A DNA stretch of 55,136 nt from Gemmatimonadota bacterium (GCA_022825725.1 JAJDWE010000066.1:1-55136); one strand, 5' to 3'; shown: positions 9,030-18,539, counted from the first letter of the stretch. The notes: generated by a model not told the origin, from the letters alone. Numbers and translations are program-made.

Positions 9030-10349
9030 ATGACGACGCTCTCCCAGCACTCCGCGATCGTACTCTTCGCATCGGGGATACTCGGGGCTTGCAGCAACGC
9101 CGACCCCGAATCCTCACCTGCGGGCGAGACCCGGGCGGCGGCGCTCGCGGTCGTCGGGGCGACCGTCATCGACGGCTCGGGCGCCGAACCCGTGCCTGAC
9201 GCGACGGTCGTGGTCCGGGGCGGGCGCATCGAGTCCGTGGGACCGTCGGGGGAGATCGAAGTTCCGGCGGACGCCGAGGTCCTCGACGCGGCCGGAAAAT
9301 ACCTCGTTCCGGGGCTTATCAACGCACACGGTCACGTAGGCGCGACGCTCGGGCTCGAGGGCGGGCACTACTCGCGGGACAACGTTCTGCGCCAGCTCGA
9401 GCTGTACGCAAGCTACGGGGTGACGACCGTCGTCAGCCTCGGCGGGGACGAACCCGCCGGCGTCGAAGTGCGCGACGAGCAGGACACGCCGTCCCTCGAC
9501 CGGGCCCGGCTCTACGTGGCGGGTGCCGTGGTGGCGGGGATCACGCCGGGGGCCGCGCTCGAGATGGTGAACGGGAACGCGGCGATGGGGGTCGACTTCA
9601 TCAAGATCCGGGTCGACGACAACCTCGGGAGCACGTACAAGATGACGCCGGACGTGTACGAGGCGGTGATCGCCGGGGCGCACGAACTCGGGCTTCCGGT
9701 GGCGGCGCACCTCTTCTATCTCGAGGACGCGCACGGGCTGCTCGACGTGGACGTGGACTTCATCGTGCACAGCGTCCGCGACCGGGACGTGGACGACGCG
9801 CTCGCGGCACGGCTCGTTGAAGCCGACGTCTGCTACTCGCCGACGCTGACGCGCGAGGTCTCGACCTTCGTCTACGAGAGCGAACCCGAGTTCTTCTCGG
9901 ATCCCTTCTTCCTCGCCTCGGCCGAGCCGGCGGTGCTCGAAGCCCTGCGCGCCCCCGAGAGCATGGCGCGCTACCGCGAGAGCGAGTCGGCCCAGCGCTA
10001 CAAGGAGGCGCTCGCCCAGGCCCAGGAGAACCTCGGCGCGCTGTCCGACGCCGGCGTCACGATCGCGATGGGCACGGACACCGGCCCGCCCGCCCGCTTC
10101 CAGGGCTACTTCGAGCACATGGAACTCGCGCTCATGGCGGAGTCGGGCATGTCGCCGATGGAGATCCTCGTCGCCTCCACGGGCGACGCGGCGCGCTGTA
10201 CGGGGCTGGAAGACGTCGGCACGATCGAGGCCGGCAAGTGGGCGGACCTCATCCTCCTGCATGCGGATCCGCTGGAGGGGGTCGGGAACCTGCGCGCGAT
10301 CGAATCGGTCTGGGTCGCCGGCAACGAGGTGCCTTCCGTCTCCGGCTAG
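9030..10349 (+). CDS. Secreted amidohydrolase family lipoprotein
   Basis: The ATG at 9030 gives a clean lipoprotein signal ending at GILGAC; the in-frame ATG at 8973 only adds a non-signal extension. The 439-residue protein shows the metal-dependent amidohydrolase (imidazolonepropionase-like) layout: a small beta domain (VVGATVIDGSG), the HxH metal site in NAHGHVG, a Lys-containing strand FIKIRVDDN, further His residues in AHLFYLEDAH and IVHSVRD, and the catalytic Asp in AMGTDTGPP. C-terminal residues VGTIEAGKWADLILL close the beta domain as in the family. It is probably periplasmic and hydrolyses a cyclic amide or peptide-like substrate. It ends 22 bases before the convergent ligase gene at 10372. 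Confidence 0.88.
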   Translation: MTTLSQHSAIVLFASGILGACSNADPESSPAGETRAAALAVVGATVIDGSGAEPVPDATVVVRGGRIESVGPSGEIEVPADAEVLDAAGKYLVPGLINAHGHVGATLGLEGGHYSRDNVLRQLELYASYGVTTVVSLGGDEPAGVEVRDEQDTPSLDRARLYVAGAVVAGITPGAALEMVNGNAAMGVDFIKIRVDDNLGSTYKMTPDVYEAVIAGAHELGLPVAAHLFYLEDAHGLLDVDVDFIVHSVRDRDVDDALAARLVEADVCYSPTLTREVSTFVYESEPEFFSDPFFLASAEPAVLEALRAPESMARYRESESAQRYKEALAQAQENLGALSDAGVTIAMGTDTGPPARFQGYFEHMELALMAESGMSPMEILVASTGDAARCTGLEDVGTIEAGKWADLILLHADPLEGVGNLRAIESVWVAGNEVPSVSG

Positions 10350-10371
10350 CAGGCCGTGGCAAAACCCCGCG

Positions 10372-11610
10372 TCAGCGCAGGTCGACGATCGGAGGGGCGT
10401 CCTCGGGGATCGTGTCCGGCTCGACCGTGCGGACTTCCACGCGGAGCCGGGTCGCCTCCCTGAGGCGGGCGGCGAGTTCGTCGAGGTCCGGCGGCCGGCT
10501 CGGGGTGGCCTCGACGGAGACGGTGAGCACGTCGCGATGGTCCTCCTCGGTGACCGCCCCCTGGTAGCGCCGGACGCCGGGCGCGCCCCGGAGCGCCTCC
10601 GCCAGTTGCCGCGGATGGACGAACATGCCCCGCACCTTCACGCCCTCGCCGGTGCGGCCCAGGAAACCCGACAGCCGAAGGGAGGTGCGTCCGCAGTTGC
10701 ACGCATCCGACCGGAACGTCGAAAGGTCGCCGGTGCCGAAGCGGACGAGCGGGTAGACCGGGTTGGCGCTCGTGACGACGACCTCCCCCGGTTCGCCGGG
10801 CTCGCACGGCTCGCGCGTGGCGGGGTCCAGCACCTCGACGACGACGCCCGGCGCGACGTGCCAGCCGTCCTTCGCTTCGCACTCGTAGCCGATGGCCCCG
10901 GCGTCGGCAGTGCCGTAGGCCTGAAAGACGGAGACTCCGTGGCCCTCCTCCAGCAGCCTGCGGAGATCGAGCGGCAGGGGCGCGCCGCTGACGAGCGCAC
11001 GGCGGAACGTCGACCGGATACCGTCCTCCCTCCCCCGCTCCAGCAGGGTCAGCAGGAACTGCGGCGTCCCCACGTAGCCGGTGGCGCCGAGTTGCGACGC
11101 GAAGGCGGCCTGGGCCGCGCTGTTCCCGACCCCGCCCGCCACGACGACGCACCCCAGTGCCCGCAGTCCCGCATCCATCATGTGACCGCCCGGGGTCATG
11201 TGATACGAAAACGTGTTCAGCACGACGTCGCCGCGCTCGAACCCCGCCGCACGGAACGCCGGGGCCATGCGCCAGTAGTCCGCCCGCTGGCCCTCCGGGT
11301 CGTTGATCGGACCGGGAGACCGGTGGATGCGCCGGAGGACGCCGAGATCCACGCCCAGCATCCCGCCGAAGGGAGGTTGGGCCGCCTGCAACTCCGGCAG
11401 GTCATCCTTTGCCAGGACCGCCACGTCCCGCAGCCCCGCCACGCCCCGCGGCTCGGGGTGAGCGATCCCGGCCGCCCGGAGGCGGACTCCGGCTTCCCCG
11501 CTGCGCTCGAGCGCCAGGCGGACGGCTTCATCCGCCAGCCTGTCCTGCGCCGCGCCCCAGTCCGCCGGCGCTTCCGCGGCATCCACGGGACGACGCCGCA
11601 CCGCGCTCAC
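10372..11610 (-). CDS. PaaK-like acyl/aryl-CoA ligase (AMP-forming)
   Basis: The start is the GTG at 11610, which overlaps the LivF stop as GTGA; the longer open frame upstream only runs opposite LivF. The 412-residue protein resembles phenylacetate-CoA ligase. It has the substrate-domain pattern LNTFSYHMTPGGHMMDAG, the adenylate motif AYGTADAGAIGYE and the Asp/Arg region VRFGTGDLSTF, and the cap domain begins with LGRTGEGVKVRGMFVHP. It is the last gene of the Liv transporter operon, so it likely activates the imported acid as a CoA thioester in the cytoplasm. The substrate is unknown; an aromatic or branched organic acid is a reasonable guess. Confidence 0.85.
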   Translation of the reverse strand: MSAVRRRPVDAAEAPADWGAAQDRLADEAVRLALERSGEAGVRLRAAGIAHPEPRGVAGLRDVAVLAKDDLPELQAAQPPFGGMLGVDLGVLRRIHRSPGPINDPEGQRADYWRMAPAFRAAGFERGDVVLNTFSYHMTPGGHMMDAGLRALGCVVVAGGVGNSAAQAAFASQLGATGYVGTPQFLLTLLERGREDGIRSTFRRALVSGAPLPLDLRRLLEEGHGVSVFQAYGTADAGAIGYECEAKDGWHVAPGVVVEVLDPATREPCEPGEPGEVVVTSANPVYPLVRFGTGDLSTFRSDACNCGRTSLRLSGFLGRTGEGVKVRGMFVHPRQLAEALRGAPGVRRYQGAVTEEDHRDVLTVSVEATPSRPPDLDELAARLREATRLRVEVRTVEPDTIPEDAPPIVDLR

Positions 11611-12407
11611 GACAGCCACCGCTTGCGGCGGCGATAGTGCTTCACGTCGCGATACGAGCGCCGCCCGATCTCGCTCAGACCGAGGTAGAACTCGCGCACG
11701 TCCTCGTTCTTCCGCAGCTCCTCCGCGGGACCCTCCAGCACCACGCGGCCCGACTCCATGACGTACCCGTAGTCCGCGACGGAGAGGGCGAGGCGCGCGT
11801 TCTGCTCGACGAGCAGGATCGTCGTGCCCTCCTCCTCGTTGATCCGCCGGATGATTCCGAAGATCTCCTCCACGAGAATCGGTGCGAGCCCCAGCGACGG
11901 CTCGTCGAGCAGCATGAGCCGCGGGCGGGCCATGAGCGCGCGCCCGAGGGCGAGCATCTGCTGCTCGCCGCCCGACAGGTAGCCCGCCCACTGGCGGCGG
12001 CGCTCGGCCAGACGCGGAAAATACCCGTACACCCGCTCCAGGTCCGCCGGCACTGCGGCGCGATCCCGGCGCGTGTGCGCCCCCGCGAGCAGGTTCTCGT
12101 GCACGGTGAGGTGTTCGAACACGTGCCGCCCCTCGACGACCTGGAAGATGCCCCGGCGCACGATGCGATCCGCGGGAAGACCGTGAATCTCCCGTCCGTC
12201 GAAGCGGATGGATCCGTCCGTGACCTCGCCGTCCTCGACCTTGAGCAGACCGGAAATCGCCTTGAGCGTCGTCGTCTTCCCGGCCCCGTTCGAGCCGAGG
12301 AGGGCGATGATGTGCCCTTCCGGCACCTCCACGGAGAGTCCGCGCAGGACGAGGATGACGTCGTCGTAGAGGACCTCGACGCTGTTGAGTTCGAGCAACG
12401 CGCTCAC
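11607..12407 (-). CDS. livF: LivF-type ABC transporter ATP-binding protein
   Basis: This 266-residue ATPase has Walker A GSNGAGKTT, the signature LSGGEQQM, Walker B LMLLDEPSLGLAP and the H-loop replaced as in LivF (LLVEQNARLAL). The TLKAISGLL segment and the LAP after Walker B are typical of the branched-chain amino acid (HAAT) transporter subfamily. The C-terminus extends by about 25 basic residues beyond the usual LivF end. It sits 13 bases after livK and overlaps the ligase gene by 4 bases. With the LivG-type protein it would power import by LivHM. Family members also transport amides, urea and aromatic acids. Confidence 0.92.
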   Translation of the reverse strand: MSALLELNSVEVLYDDVILVLRGLSVEVPEGHIIALLGSNGAGKTTTLKAISGLLKVEDGEVTDGSIRFDGREIHGLPADRIVRRGIFQVVEGRHVFEHLTVHENLLAGAHTRRDRAAVPADLERVYGYFPRLAERRRQWAGYLSGGEQQMLALGRALMARPRLMLLDEPSLGLAPILVEEIFGIIRRINEEEGTTILLVEQNARLALSVADYGYVMESGRVVLEGPAEELRKNEDVREFYLGLSEIGRRSYRDVKHYRRRKRWLS

Positions 12408-12420
12408 GCGCGCCCCCGGA

Positions 12421-13644
12421 TCACGGGGCGTCCGGTCCCCACGATGGCGCGGTGAGGACGTCCGTCATCGGGGTCCACCTTCCGTCTTCGGCGCGGAAGA
12501 GCCGGAGCCCCTTCGAACCGCGGTGGTCGCTCGGCGTGAAGGTGAGCGGCGGGCCGGCACCCCCCGTGTCGAGCCCGTCGATCGTCTCCAGCGCCCGCTT
12601 GATGTTCTCGCCCGTCAATGCCTCGCCCGCATCGAGCGCCCGCCGGATTCCCTCGACGAACACCGCCATCGTCCACCAGCCCTGCGTATACGCGTTCGTC
12701 TTCCCGGCGTAATCCTCGTCCCGGGATTCGAGATAGCCGCGGATGTCCCGGATCCCCGCCACGTCGTCGGTGAGCGGCGCCCACGGGATCGCCCCCACCA
12801 CGCCTTCGGCCGCGTCCTCCGCCAGTCTCCAGAGGAGCGCGTTGGCGCACCAGTTCAGGCACACGAAGGTCGCGTCGATCCCCAGCCCCCGCGCGTTCCG
12901 CAGCGCGACGGCCGCCGGCGCGGAGGTGTTCTGGAACACGACATACGTCGCGCCCGACTGCCCGATGCGGGAGAACTCCGCCGTGTAATCCGTCGCGCCG
13001 CGCGGCATCTCGTAGGGCGTGACGTCGACGCCGATCTCCCGCGCGTAGTCCTCGCCCCCCTGCGCCCACGGCGACAGGCCGAACGGACTCGCGTTGTGCA
13101 TGAACGCGACCTGCGCGTCCCCTTCGCCGCCGTTCGCCCGGTGGTCCTCCGCGATCCAGCGCAGCACGATCCTGAACTGGTCGCTGTAGCTCGTCGCCAC
13201 GAGGAAGTTGTAGGGCGATTCGTGCGCGTCGCCGAGCACGTGCGAGAGGGAGGCCGACGAGAACGGGATCCGGTCGTCCGTGATCCTGAGCCGGAGCGCC
13301 TCCGTGTCGCCCGTCCCCCAACCCATGAAGATGAGGGCGCCCTCCTGCACGAACTGCGTGTAGAGCTGCTCCGCCCGGTCGACCTGGTAGCCGTAGTCCT
13401 GGTAGATGAGCCGGACCGGCCGGCCCCGGACGCCGCCCTGCGCGTTGAGCCAGTCGACGTGTCCCCGCACCGCGTCGGCGTAATCGATCCCCACGTCGGC
13501 CGTCGGACCCGTGAGGTCGAAGATGGCCGCGATCAGTATCTCGTCTTCCGCCCGCTCCTCCGAACCTCCGCACGCGGCGAGCGCGAGAACAGTGACGAGA
13601 CATCCCGCGACGATGCAGGTGAGAGCGGATCGGCTGGAGCGCAT
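12421..13644 (-). CDS. livK: LivK-type substrate-binding lipoprotein
   Basis: The 407-residue protein starts with a lipoprotein signal (CLVTVLALAACGGS). It then has the type I periplasmic binding fold of the leucine/amide-binding family, with opening ILIAAIFDLTGPTADVGIDY, hinge segments and the C-terminal TAEFSRIGQSGATYVVFQ and GENIKRALETIDGLDT pieces. It would capture the solute outside the inner membrane for LivHM. Its position between livM and livF in a five-component operon supports the role. Ligand specificity cannot be read, but the ligase genes in the operon argue for a carboxylic acid rather than an amino acid. Confidence 0.9.
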   Translation of the reverse strand: MRSSRSALTCIVAGCLVTVLALAACGGSEERAEDEILIAAIFDLTGPTADVGIDYADAVRGHVDWLNAQGGVRGRPVRLIYQDYGYQVDRAEQLYTQFVQEGALIFMGWGTGDTEALRLRITDDRIPFSSASLSHVLGDAHESPYNFLVATSYSDQFRIVLRWIAEDHRANGGEGDAQVAFMHNASPFGLSPWAQGGEDYAREIGVDVTPYEMPRGATDYTAEFSRIGQSGATYVVFQNTSAPAAVALRNARGLGIDATFVCLNWCANALLWRLAEDAAEGVVGAIPWAPLTDDVAGIRDIRGYLESRDEDYAGKTNAYTQGWWTMAVFVEGIRRALDAGEALTGENIKRALETIDGLDTGGAGPPLTFTPSDHRGSKGLRLFRAEDGRWTPMTDVLTAPSWGPDAP

Positions 13645-13691
13645 GTTCCGAGACCTCTTCGTGTTCGTGAAGTCGCCCTACTTCGGAGCGA

Positions 13692-14753
13692 TCAGCGGCC
13701 TTCTCCGCGGCGGTACGCGAAGGGCCACACGTAGAAGTAGTCTTTCACGTTGCGCCACAGTTTGGACAGACCTTCGGGCTCGAAGACGAGGAAGAGGATG
13801 ATGACGATCCCGAACACCGCCTGCTGCACGCTCGGCAGGAGGGCCGCGACCGCGGGCGCCGACCCCTGCAGTTCCCGCCCCACCGTCCCGATCATGGCGG
13901 GAAGGAGGGTGATGAGCGCCGCCCCGAACAGGGAACCGCGGATCGTCCCCAGCCCTCCGACGATGATCATCGCCAGGTAGAGGATGCTGGTCTCGAAGGT
14001 GAAGCGCTCCCACGAGATGATGTTGCGGTAGTACGCGGTGAGCGCGCCGGCCAGCCCCACGAAGAACGACGAGGTCGCGAAAGCGAGGAGCTTGGTCCCG
14101 AACACGTTCACCCCGATGACGCTCGCCGCGATGTCCTGGTCGCGGACGGCGACGAAGGAGCGGCCGATGCGCGAGCGGAAGAGGTTCGCGGTGAAGAGCG
14201 CCGTGCCCCCCGCGAGGATGATGCCGAGCCAGTAGAATCCGAAGTCCGTGTTCAGCCGCTGCCCGAAGAGCCGCGGGGCCGGGACGACGACCGCTTCGAC
14301 CCCTCCCGTGAGCGCCGTCCAGTGCGTGACGACCCACTCCACGATCTCCTGGGCGGCCAGCGTCGAGATCGCGAGGTAGAGCCCCTTCAGCCGCAACGAG
14401 GGGAGGCCGAAGAAGACGCCCACCGCCGCCGTCGCGAAGCAGGCGGCCACGATGCTCACGCCCCATGGCAGCCCCAGCCTCAGCGTGAGCAGCGCGGACG
14501 TGTACGCCCCGACGGCCATGAAGGCGCCCTGCCCCAGCGAGACCTGCCCCGTGTAGCCGACGAGGATGTTCAGCCCCAGCGCGCCGATCGTGGCGATCGC
14601 GATCTGGTTCGCGAGGTTGAGCCAGTACGGCGACGCGAGGAACGGGAAGACGAGGAGCGCGCCCATGAACAGCCCGAGCCGCACGCGCTCCGCCGGCACG
14701 CGCCGGAGCCCGATATCGGTTCGGTAGTCCGTGTGAAAGACGCCGCTCTCCAA
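13692..14753 (-). CDS. livM: LivM-type ABC transporter permease
   Basis: I place the start at a TTG (14753) because GGGAGG lies five bases before it and the resulting N-terminus (MESGVFHTDYRTDIGLRRV) avoids running into livH; a longer in-frame ATG at 14822 would overlap livH by 29 bases. The 353-residue protein has about ten membrane segments and the LivM signature region GLNILVGYTGQVSLGQGAFM near residues 55-75, plus SFFVGLAGALTAYY. It pairs with LivH to form the membrane channel. A short extension after the last helix is rich in basic residues. Confidence 0.9.
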   Translation of the reverse strand: MESGVFHTDYRTDIGLRRVPAERVRLGLFMGALLVFPFLASPYWLNLANQIAIATIGALGLNILVGYTGQVSLGQGAFMAVGAYTSALLTLRLGLPWGVSIVAACFATAAVGVFFGLPSLRLKGLYLAISTLAAQEIVEWVVTHWTALTGGVEAVVVPAPRLFGQRLNTDFGFYWLGIILAGGTALFTANLFRSRIGRSFVAVRDQDIAASVIGVNVFGTKLLAFATSSFFVGLAGALTAYYRNIISWERFTFETSILYLAMIIVGGLGTIRGSLFGAALITLLPAMIGTVGRELQGSAPAVAALLPSVQQAVFGIVIILFLVFEPEGLSKLWRNVKDYFYVWPFAYRRGEGR

Positions 14754-14758
14754 AAGAA

Positions 14759-14764
14759 CCTCCC
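14759..14764 (-). promoter_or_regulatory. Ribosome binding site deciding the livM TTG start
   Basis: On the minus strand the sequence reads GGGAGG, five bases before a TTG codon at 14753. No comparable site precedes the in-frame ATG at 14822, so the TTG is preferred. Confidence 0.5.
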
Positions 14765-14793
14765 TGCTGCCTGTCCGCTGCCTGTCCGCGCGC

Positions 14794-15672
14794 CTACACG
14801 CGCTCGATGATTTCTCTGCCAAAAAGTCCGTACGGACGCACCATGAGGACGACGATCAGCACGACGTACGGGACGATGAGGTTGAGCCCGTGGCCGATGT
14901 AGCCGCCCGCGTAGAACTCCAGGAGCCCGATGATCGCGCCGCCGACGACGGCGCCCCGAATCGAGTCGAGTCCGCCCAGGATCACGACCGGGAAGACGCG
15001 CAGCCCGATCTGCGCGACGTTCGGGGTCACGCCCACGATGTTGCCGAGCATGATCCCTCCGATCGCGGCCGTCACCGCCGCCAGCGCCCACGCGGTCGCG
15101 AACACCCGCGGGATGCTGATCCCCATGCTGAGGGCGGCCTGCTGGTCGTCGGCGATGGCCCGCATCGCGATGCCGCTCCGCGTGCGCCGGAAGAAGAGCG
15201 CGAGTCCGCCGAGCAGCGCGAGCGCCAGCGGAATCGCCACGAGCCGGTCCGCGCTCACCACGGCGGATCCCAGCATCACCTGGCCCTCGGGAAGGAAGGG
15301 CGGGAAGGTGCGTGGCTGCGGCCCCCAGATCCCGTGAACGACCGCGCGCAGGACGCTCGAGAGGCCGATCGTGACCATGATCATCGAGATGATGGGCTCG
15401 CCGATCAGCGGCCGAAGCACGGTGCGCTCGACCGCGAGGCCGATCGCCGCCGCCACGAGCATCGTGAGGAGGACGCCGGCCGTCCACGGGAGTCCGATCT
15501 GGACGAGGAAGAAGAAGATGAGATAGGTCCCGAACAGGAGGAGGTCCCCCTGCGCGAAGTTGATGACGTCGCTCGCCTTGTAGATGACGACGAAGCCCAC
15601 CGCGGCGAGCGCGTAGATCATGCCCGTGCCCAGGCCCGCCACCGTGAGTTGCAGGAACTGGTCCACGGTCAC
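14794..15672 (-). CDS. livH: LivH-type ABC transporter permease
   Basis: The GTG at 15672 overlaps the stop of the upstream acyl-CoA ligase as GTGA, which fixes the start; the much longer open frame upstream is antisense noise. The 292-residue protein opens with the LivH pattern TVAGLGTGMIYALAAVGFVV and carries NFAQGDLLLFGTY, and ends with MVRPYGLFGRE, all typical. It has eight or so membrane segments. It is the partner of LivM and completes the importer with LivG, LivF and LivK. Confidence 0.92.
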   Translation of the reverse strand: MTVDQFLQLTVAGLGTGMIYALAAVGFVVIYKASDVINFAQGDLLLFGTYLIFFFLVQIGLPWTAGVLLTMLVAAAIGLAVERTVLRPLIGEPIISMIMVTIGLSSVLRAVVHGIWGPQPRTFPPFLPEGQVMLGSAVVSADRLVAIPLALALLGGLALFFRRTRSGIAMRAIADDQQAALSMGISIPRVFATAWALAAVTAAIGGIMLGNIVGVTPNVAQIGLRVFPVVILGGLDSIRGAVVGGAIIGLLEFYAGGYIGHGLNLIVPYVVLIVVLMVRPYGLFGREIIERV

Positions 15673-17618
15673 TCCGCTCCGCCGGATCCGCCGGGCCCGC
15701 CGGATCCATCGAGTCCATCGAGCCGCGCTATCCGCAGATCGTGCGTTACGCTGGCGGTGCGGCCGTCCTGGTAGGTGATCTCCATCTCCACCGCCACGGA
15801 GTCGTCCTCCCCGTACAGCGCCTCGATCAGGGACTCGAAGCGCTCGGCGACGAAGCGTCGACGCACCTTCCGGGTCCGCGTGAGTTCGGCGTCGTCCGCG
15901 TGCAGCTCCTTGTGCAGCAGGAGGAAACGCCGGACCCGGGCCGCCTCGGGCACGTCCCCGTTCACCGACTCGACGTGCGCCCGCACCAGGTCGTAGACCT
16001 CGGCTTTCTGCGACAGGTCGGTGAACGTCGTGTACGCGAGCTGGCGCCGCTCCGCCCACTGCCCCGCGTTCTCGAAGTCGATCGCGATGATCCCCGCCAC
16101 GTACGGGTGCTCCCCGCCGAAGACCACGGCTTCGCTCACGTAGGGGCTGAACTTGAGCAGGTTCTCGATGAACTGGGGCGAGAAGGTCGTCCCGTCCGCG
16201 AGCAACATCACGTCCTTCAGCCGGTCGACGACGACGAGGTGGCCCTCGTCGTCGAAGTACCCGGCGTCGCCCGAGTGCAGCCAGCCGTCCACCAGCGTCT
16301 CGCGCGTCGCCTCCGGGTTCTCGAAGTACCCCTGAAAGACGGCGGGACCCCGCGTGAGGATCTCTCCATCGCCGGCCACCCGGACCTCCATCCCGGGCAG
16401 CGGCTCCCCGACCGTCTGGTAGCGGATGTCCCCGTCCCGGTGCAGCACCGAGATCCCGGCGACCTCCGTCTGCCCGTAGATCTGCTTCAGGTTCACGCCG
16501 AGGGCGTGGAAGAAGCGGAACACGTCCGGCCCGAGCGCGGCCCCGCCCGTGTAGGCGTCGCGCAGGTGGCGCAGGCCGAGCTGGTTCTTGATCGGACGCA
16601 TGGCGACCATCTCCGCGATCCCGCGCCGGAGGCGCCGCCAGCCGTCCGGCGCCCGCCCCTCGAACGCGTCGTCCGCCGCTTCCCCGCCCACCTTCATGGC
16701 CCACCCCTGCACGCGGCGCTTCAGCGGCGTCGTGTCCTCCACCATCACCTGCACCTCGGAGACGAGGTTCTCCCAGATGCGGGGCGGCGAGAACATCACC
16801 CGCGGCCCGATCTCGCGCAGATCCTGCCGCACGGTGCCGGGCTCCTCCGGGAAGTTCACGGGGAAGCCGACCAGGACGTGGCGGGAGATCGTCATCATCT
16901 GCTCTCCGATCCACGCGAGGGGGAGAAACGAGACGAACTCGTCCTCCGCCGCCATCGGGTCCACATCCTGCAGCTGTCCGGCCATGCTGAGCAGGTTCGA
17001 GTGCGAGAGCACGGCGAGCTTCGGCTTGCTCGTCGTCCCCGAGGTGGTGCACAGGAGCGCGGGATCGTCGGCCCGGACCGCCTCCAGGGCGGCGGCGTAC
17101 TCGTCCGGCCTCCCGCGGTCGCGCTCGGCCCCCCGGCGCTCCACGTCCGGGAACGCGAGGAGCCCGGGCGCCTCGTAGCGGCCCAGTCCGCGCGGATCGT
17201 AGTAGATGATGTGCTCCAGGCGCGGCAACGCCTCGCGGATCTCAAGCACCTTGTCGACCTGCTCCTGGTCCTCCGCGACCACGACCCGCGCCCTCGAGGC
17301 CGAGAGCAGATACTCGAGTTCGGTGGCGACCGCGTCCTGGTAGAGGCCGAGCGGCAGCGCCCCGAGCGACTGCGCCGCCAGCTCGGCGATGACCCATTCC
17401 GGCCGGTTGTCCCCCACGATCGCGATCCGGTCGCCGCTCTCGAGACCGAGTTCGCGGAGCCCCATCGCGAAGTGGCGCACGCGCCGCGCGTATTCGGCCC
17501 ACGTGATGCTCTGCCAGATCCCGAACTCCTTCTCGCGCATGGCCACGCGCCCGCCGCGGCTCGCCGCCTGCGACTGAAGGAGCCCCGGCAGGCTGCCGTC
17601 CACGCATCCGACGCTCAT
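15669..17618 (-). CDS. Long-chain acyl-CoA synthetase-like AMP-forming ligase
   Basis: This is a roughly 650-residue ANL-superfamily ligase. It shows the P-loop-like motif TTSGTTSKPK, the adenylate-binding motif IYGQTEVAGISV, the GWLHSGDAGYFDDEGHL stretch and the VVDRLKDVMLLADG hinge typical of FadD/ACSL proteins. Met at 17618 is preferred because the alternative Met at 17639 overlaps the end of livG. An about 65-residue tail after the usual end includes an acidic strand (EDDSVAVEMEITYQDG) and a Gly-rich end. Such ligases are often found between livG and livH in transport operons and are thought to trap the imported acid as its CoA ester. Substrate is unknown. Confidence 0.88.
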   Translation of the reverse strand: MSVGCVDGSLPGLLQSQAASRGGRVAMREKEFGIWQSITWAEYARRVRHFAMGLRELGLESGDRIAIVGDNRPEWVIAELAAQSLGALPLGLYQDAVATELEYLLSASRARVVVAEDQEQVDKVLEIREALPRLEHIIYYDPRGLGRYEAPGLLAFPDVERRGAERDRGRPDEYAAALEAVRADDPALLCTTSGTTSKPKLAVLSHSNLLSMAGQLQDVDPMAAEDEFVSFLPLAWIGEQMMTISRHVLVGFPVNFPEEPGTVRQDLREIGPRVMFSPPRIWENLVSEVQVMVEDTTPLKRRVQGWAMKVGGEAADDAFEGRAPDGWRRLRRGIAEMVAMRPIKNQLGLRHLRDAYTGGAALGPDVFRFFHALGVNLKQIYGQTEVAGISVLHRDGDIRYQTVGEPLPGMEVRVAGDGEILTRGPAVFQGYFENPEATRETLVDGWLHSGDAGYFDDEGHLVVVDRLKDVMLLADGTTFSPQFIENLLKFSPYVSEAVVFGGEHPYVAGIIAIDFENAGQWAERRQLAYTTFTDLSQKAEVYDLVRAHVESVNGDVPEAARVRRFLLLHKELHADDAELTRTRKVRRRFVAERFESLIEALYGEDDSVAVEMEITYQDGRTASVTHDLRIARLDGLDGSGGPGGSGGAE

Positions 17619-17625
17619 GACCCGC

Positions 17626-18444
17626 TCACGAGACGGCACCGGCCGCGGCTTCCCCGCGGCCCAGGTACGCCTCGATCACGCGGGGATTCGCGCGGACGTC
17701 GGCCGGCGGGCCTTCGGCGATGACCTGCCCGAACTCGAGCGCGATCACGCGTTCGGAGATGTCCATGATCACGTCCATGTCGTGATCGATGACGACCGGC
17801 GTCGTCCCCCATTCCTCGTGCACGTCGAGGATGAAGCGCGCCATCGACTCCTTCTCCTCGGAGTTCATCCCGGCGAGCGGTTCGTCGAGGAGCAGGATCT
17901 CGGGGTCGAGCGCCAGGGCGCGGCCGAGTTCCACGAGCTTCTGCTGTCCGTAGGGGAGGTTGCCGACGATGGCGTGCCGGATCGGCTCCAGGTTGAGGAA
18001 ATCGATCACCTCCTCGACCCGCACGCGGTGCCGGATCTCCCGGCGCCGCTGGGGACCCCAGAAGATCCCGCCCGACAGGACTCCGCCCCGCATGTGGACG
18101 TGGCGGCCGAGCATGATGTTGTCGAGCGCGGTCATGTGCTTGAAGAGTTCGATGCTCTGGAAGGTGCGCGCGACGCCGAGCCGGGCGATCCGGTGCGGCG
18201 GCAGGCGGTGGAGCGCATGCGACCGGCCCGTGGCGTCCCGCAGCGCGATCGCGCCCTCCGTGGGCCGGTAGAGCCCGGAAATGCAGTTGAGCACGCTCGT
18301 CTTGCCCGCACCGTTCGGGCCGATGAGCGCGAGGAGTTCGCCGCCGCGGATGTCGAGGCACACGTTCTCGAGCGCCGTCACGCCCCCGAAGCGGAGGGTG
18401 ACGCCGTCCAGATGGACGTTGGCTCGGCCGTCGGACTCGTTCAT
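17626..18444 (-). CDS. livG: LivG-type ABC transporter ATP-binding protein
   Basis: The 272-residue ATPase has Walker A GPNGAGKTS, the LivG-specific segment ARTFQSIELFKHMTALDNIM, the variant signature LPYGQQKLVELGRAL and Walker B ILLLDEPLAGMN. The C-terminal LEFGQVIAEGPPADVRANPR is the usual LivG end. It is the first gene of the operon livG-ligase-livH-livM-livK-livF-ligase, read on the minus strand, and lies divergent from the DUF4159 gene with 95 bases between them that must hold both promoters. Confidence 0.92.
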   Translation of the reverse strand: MNESDGRANVHLDGVTLRFGGVTALENVCLDIRGGELLALIGPNGAGKTSVLNCISGLYRPTEGAIALRDATGRSHALHRLPPHRIARLGVARTFQSIELFKHMTALDNIMLGRHVHMRGGVLSGGIFWGPQRRREIRHRVRVEEVIDFLNLEPIRHAIVGNLPYGQQKLVELGRALALDPEILLLDEPLAGMNSEEKESMARFILDVHEEWGTTPVVIDHDMDVIMDISERVIALEFGQVIAEGPPADVRANPRVIEAYLGRGEAAAGAVS

Positions 18445-18539
18445 GTCGGCGCCTGCCGCGGCTCGGGACCGTCCGGGGGAACCCCGGGGGAAAACGGGAA
18501 GTAGTTGACGAGCGGGCCTCCGGCAATCCTTATGAGCGT

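Noticed and set aside
15741..17723. 660-codon open frame on the plus strand opposite the acyl-CoA ligase
   Set aside because: Antisense shadow in GC-rich DNA; no domain pattern, while the minus strand has all ANL motifs.
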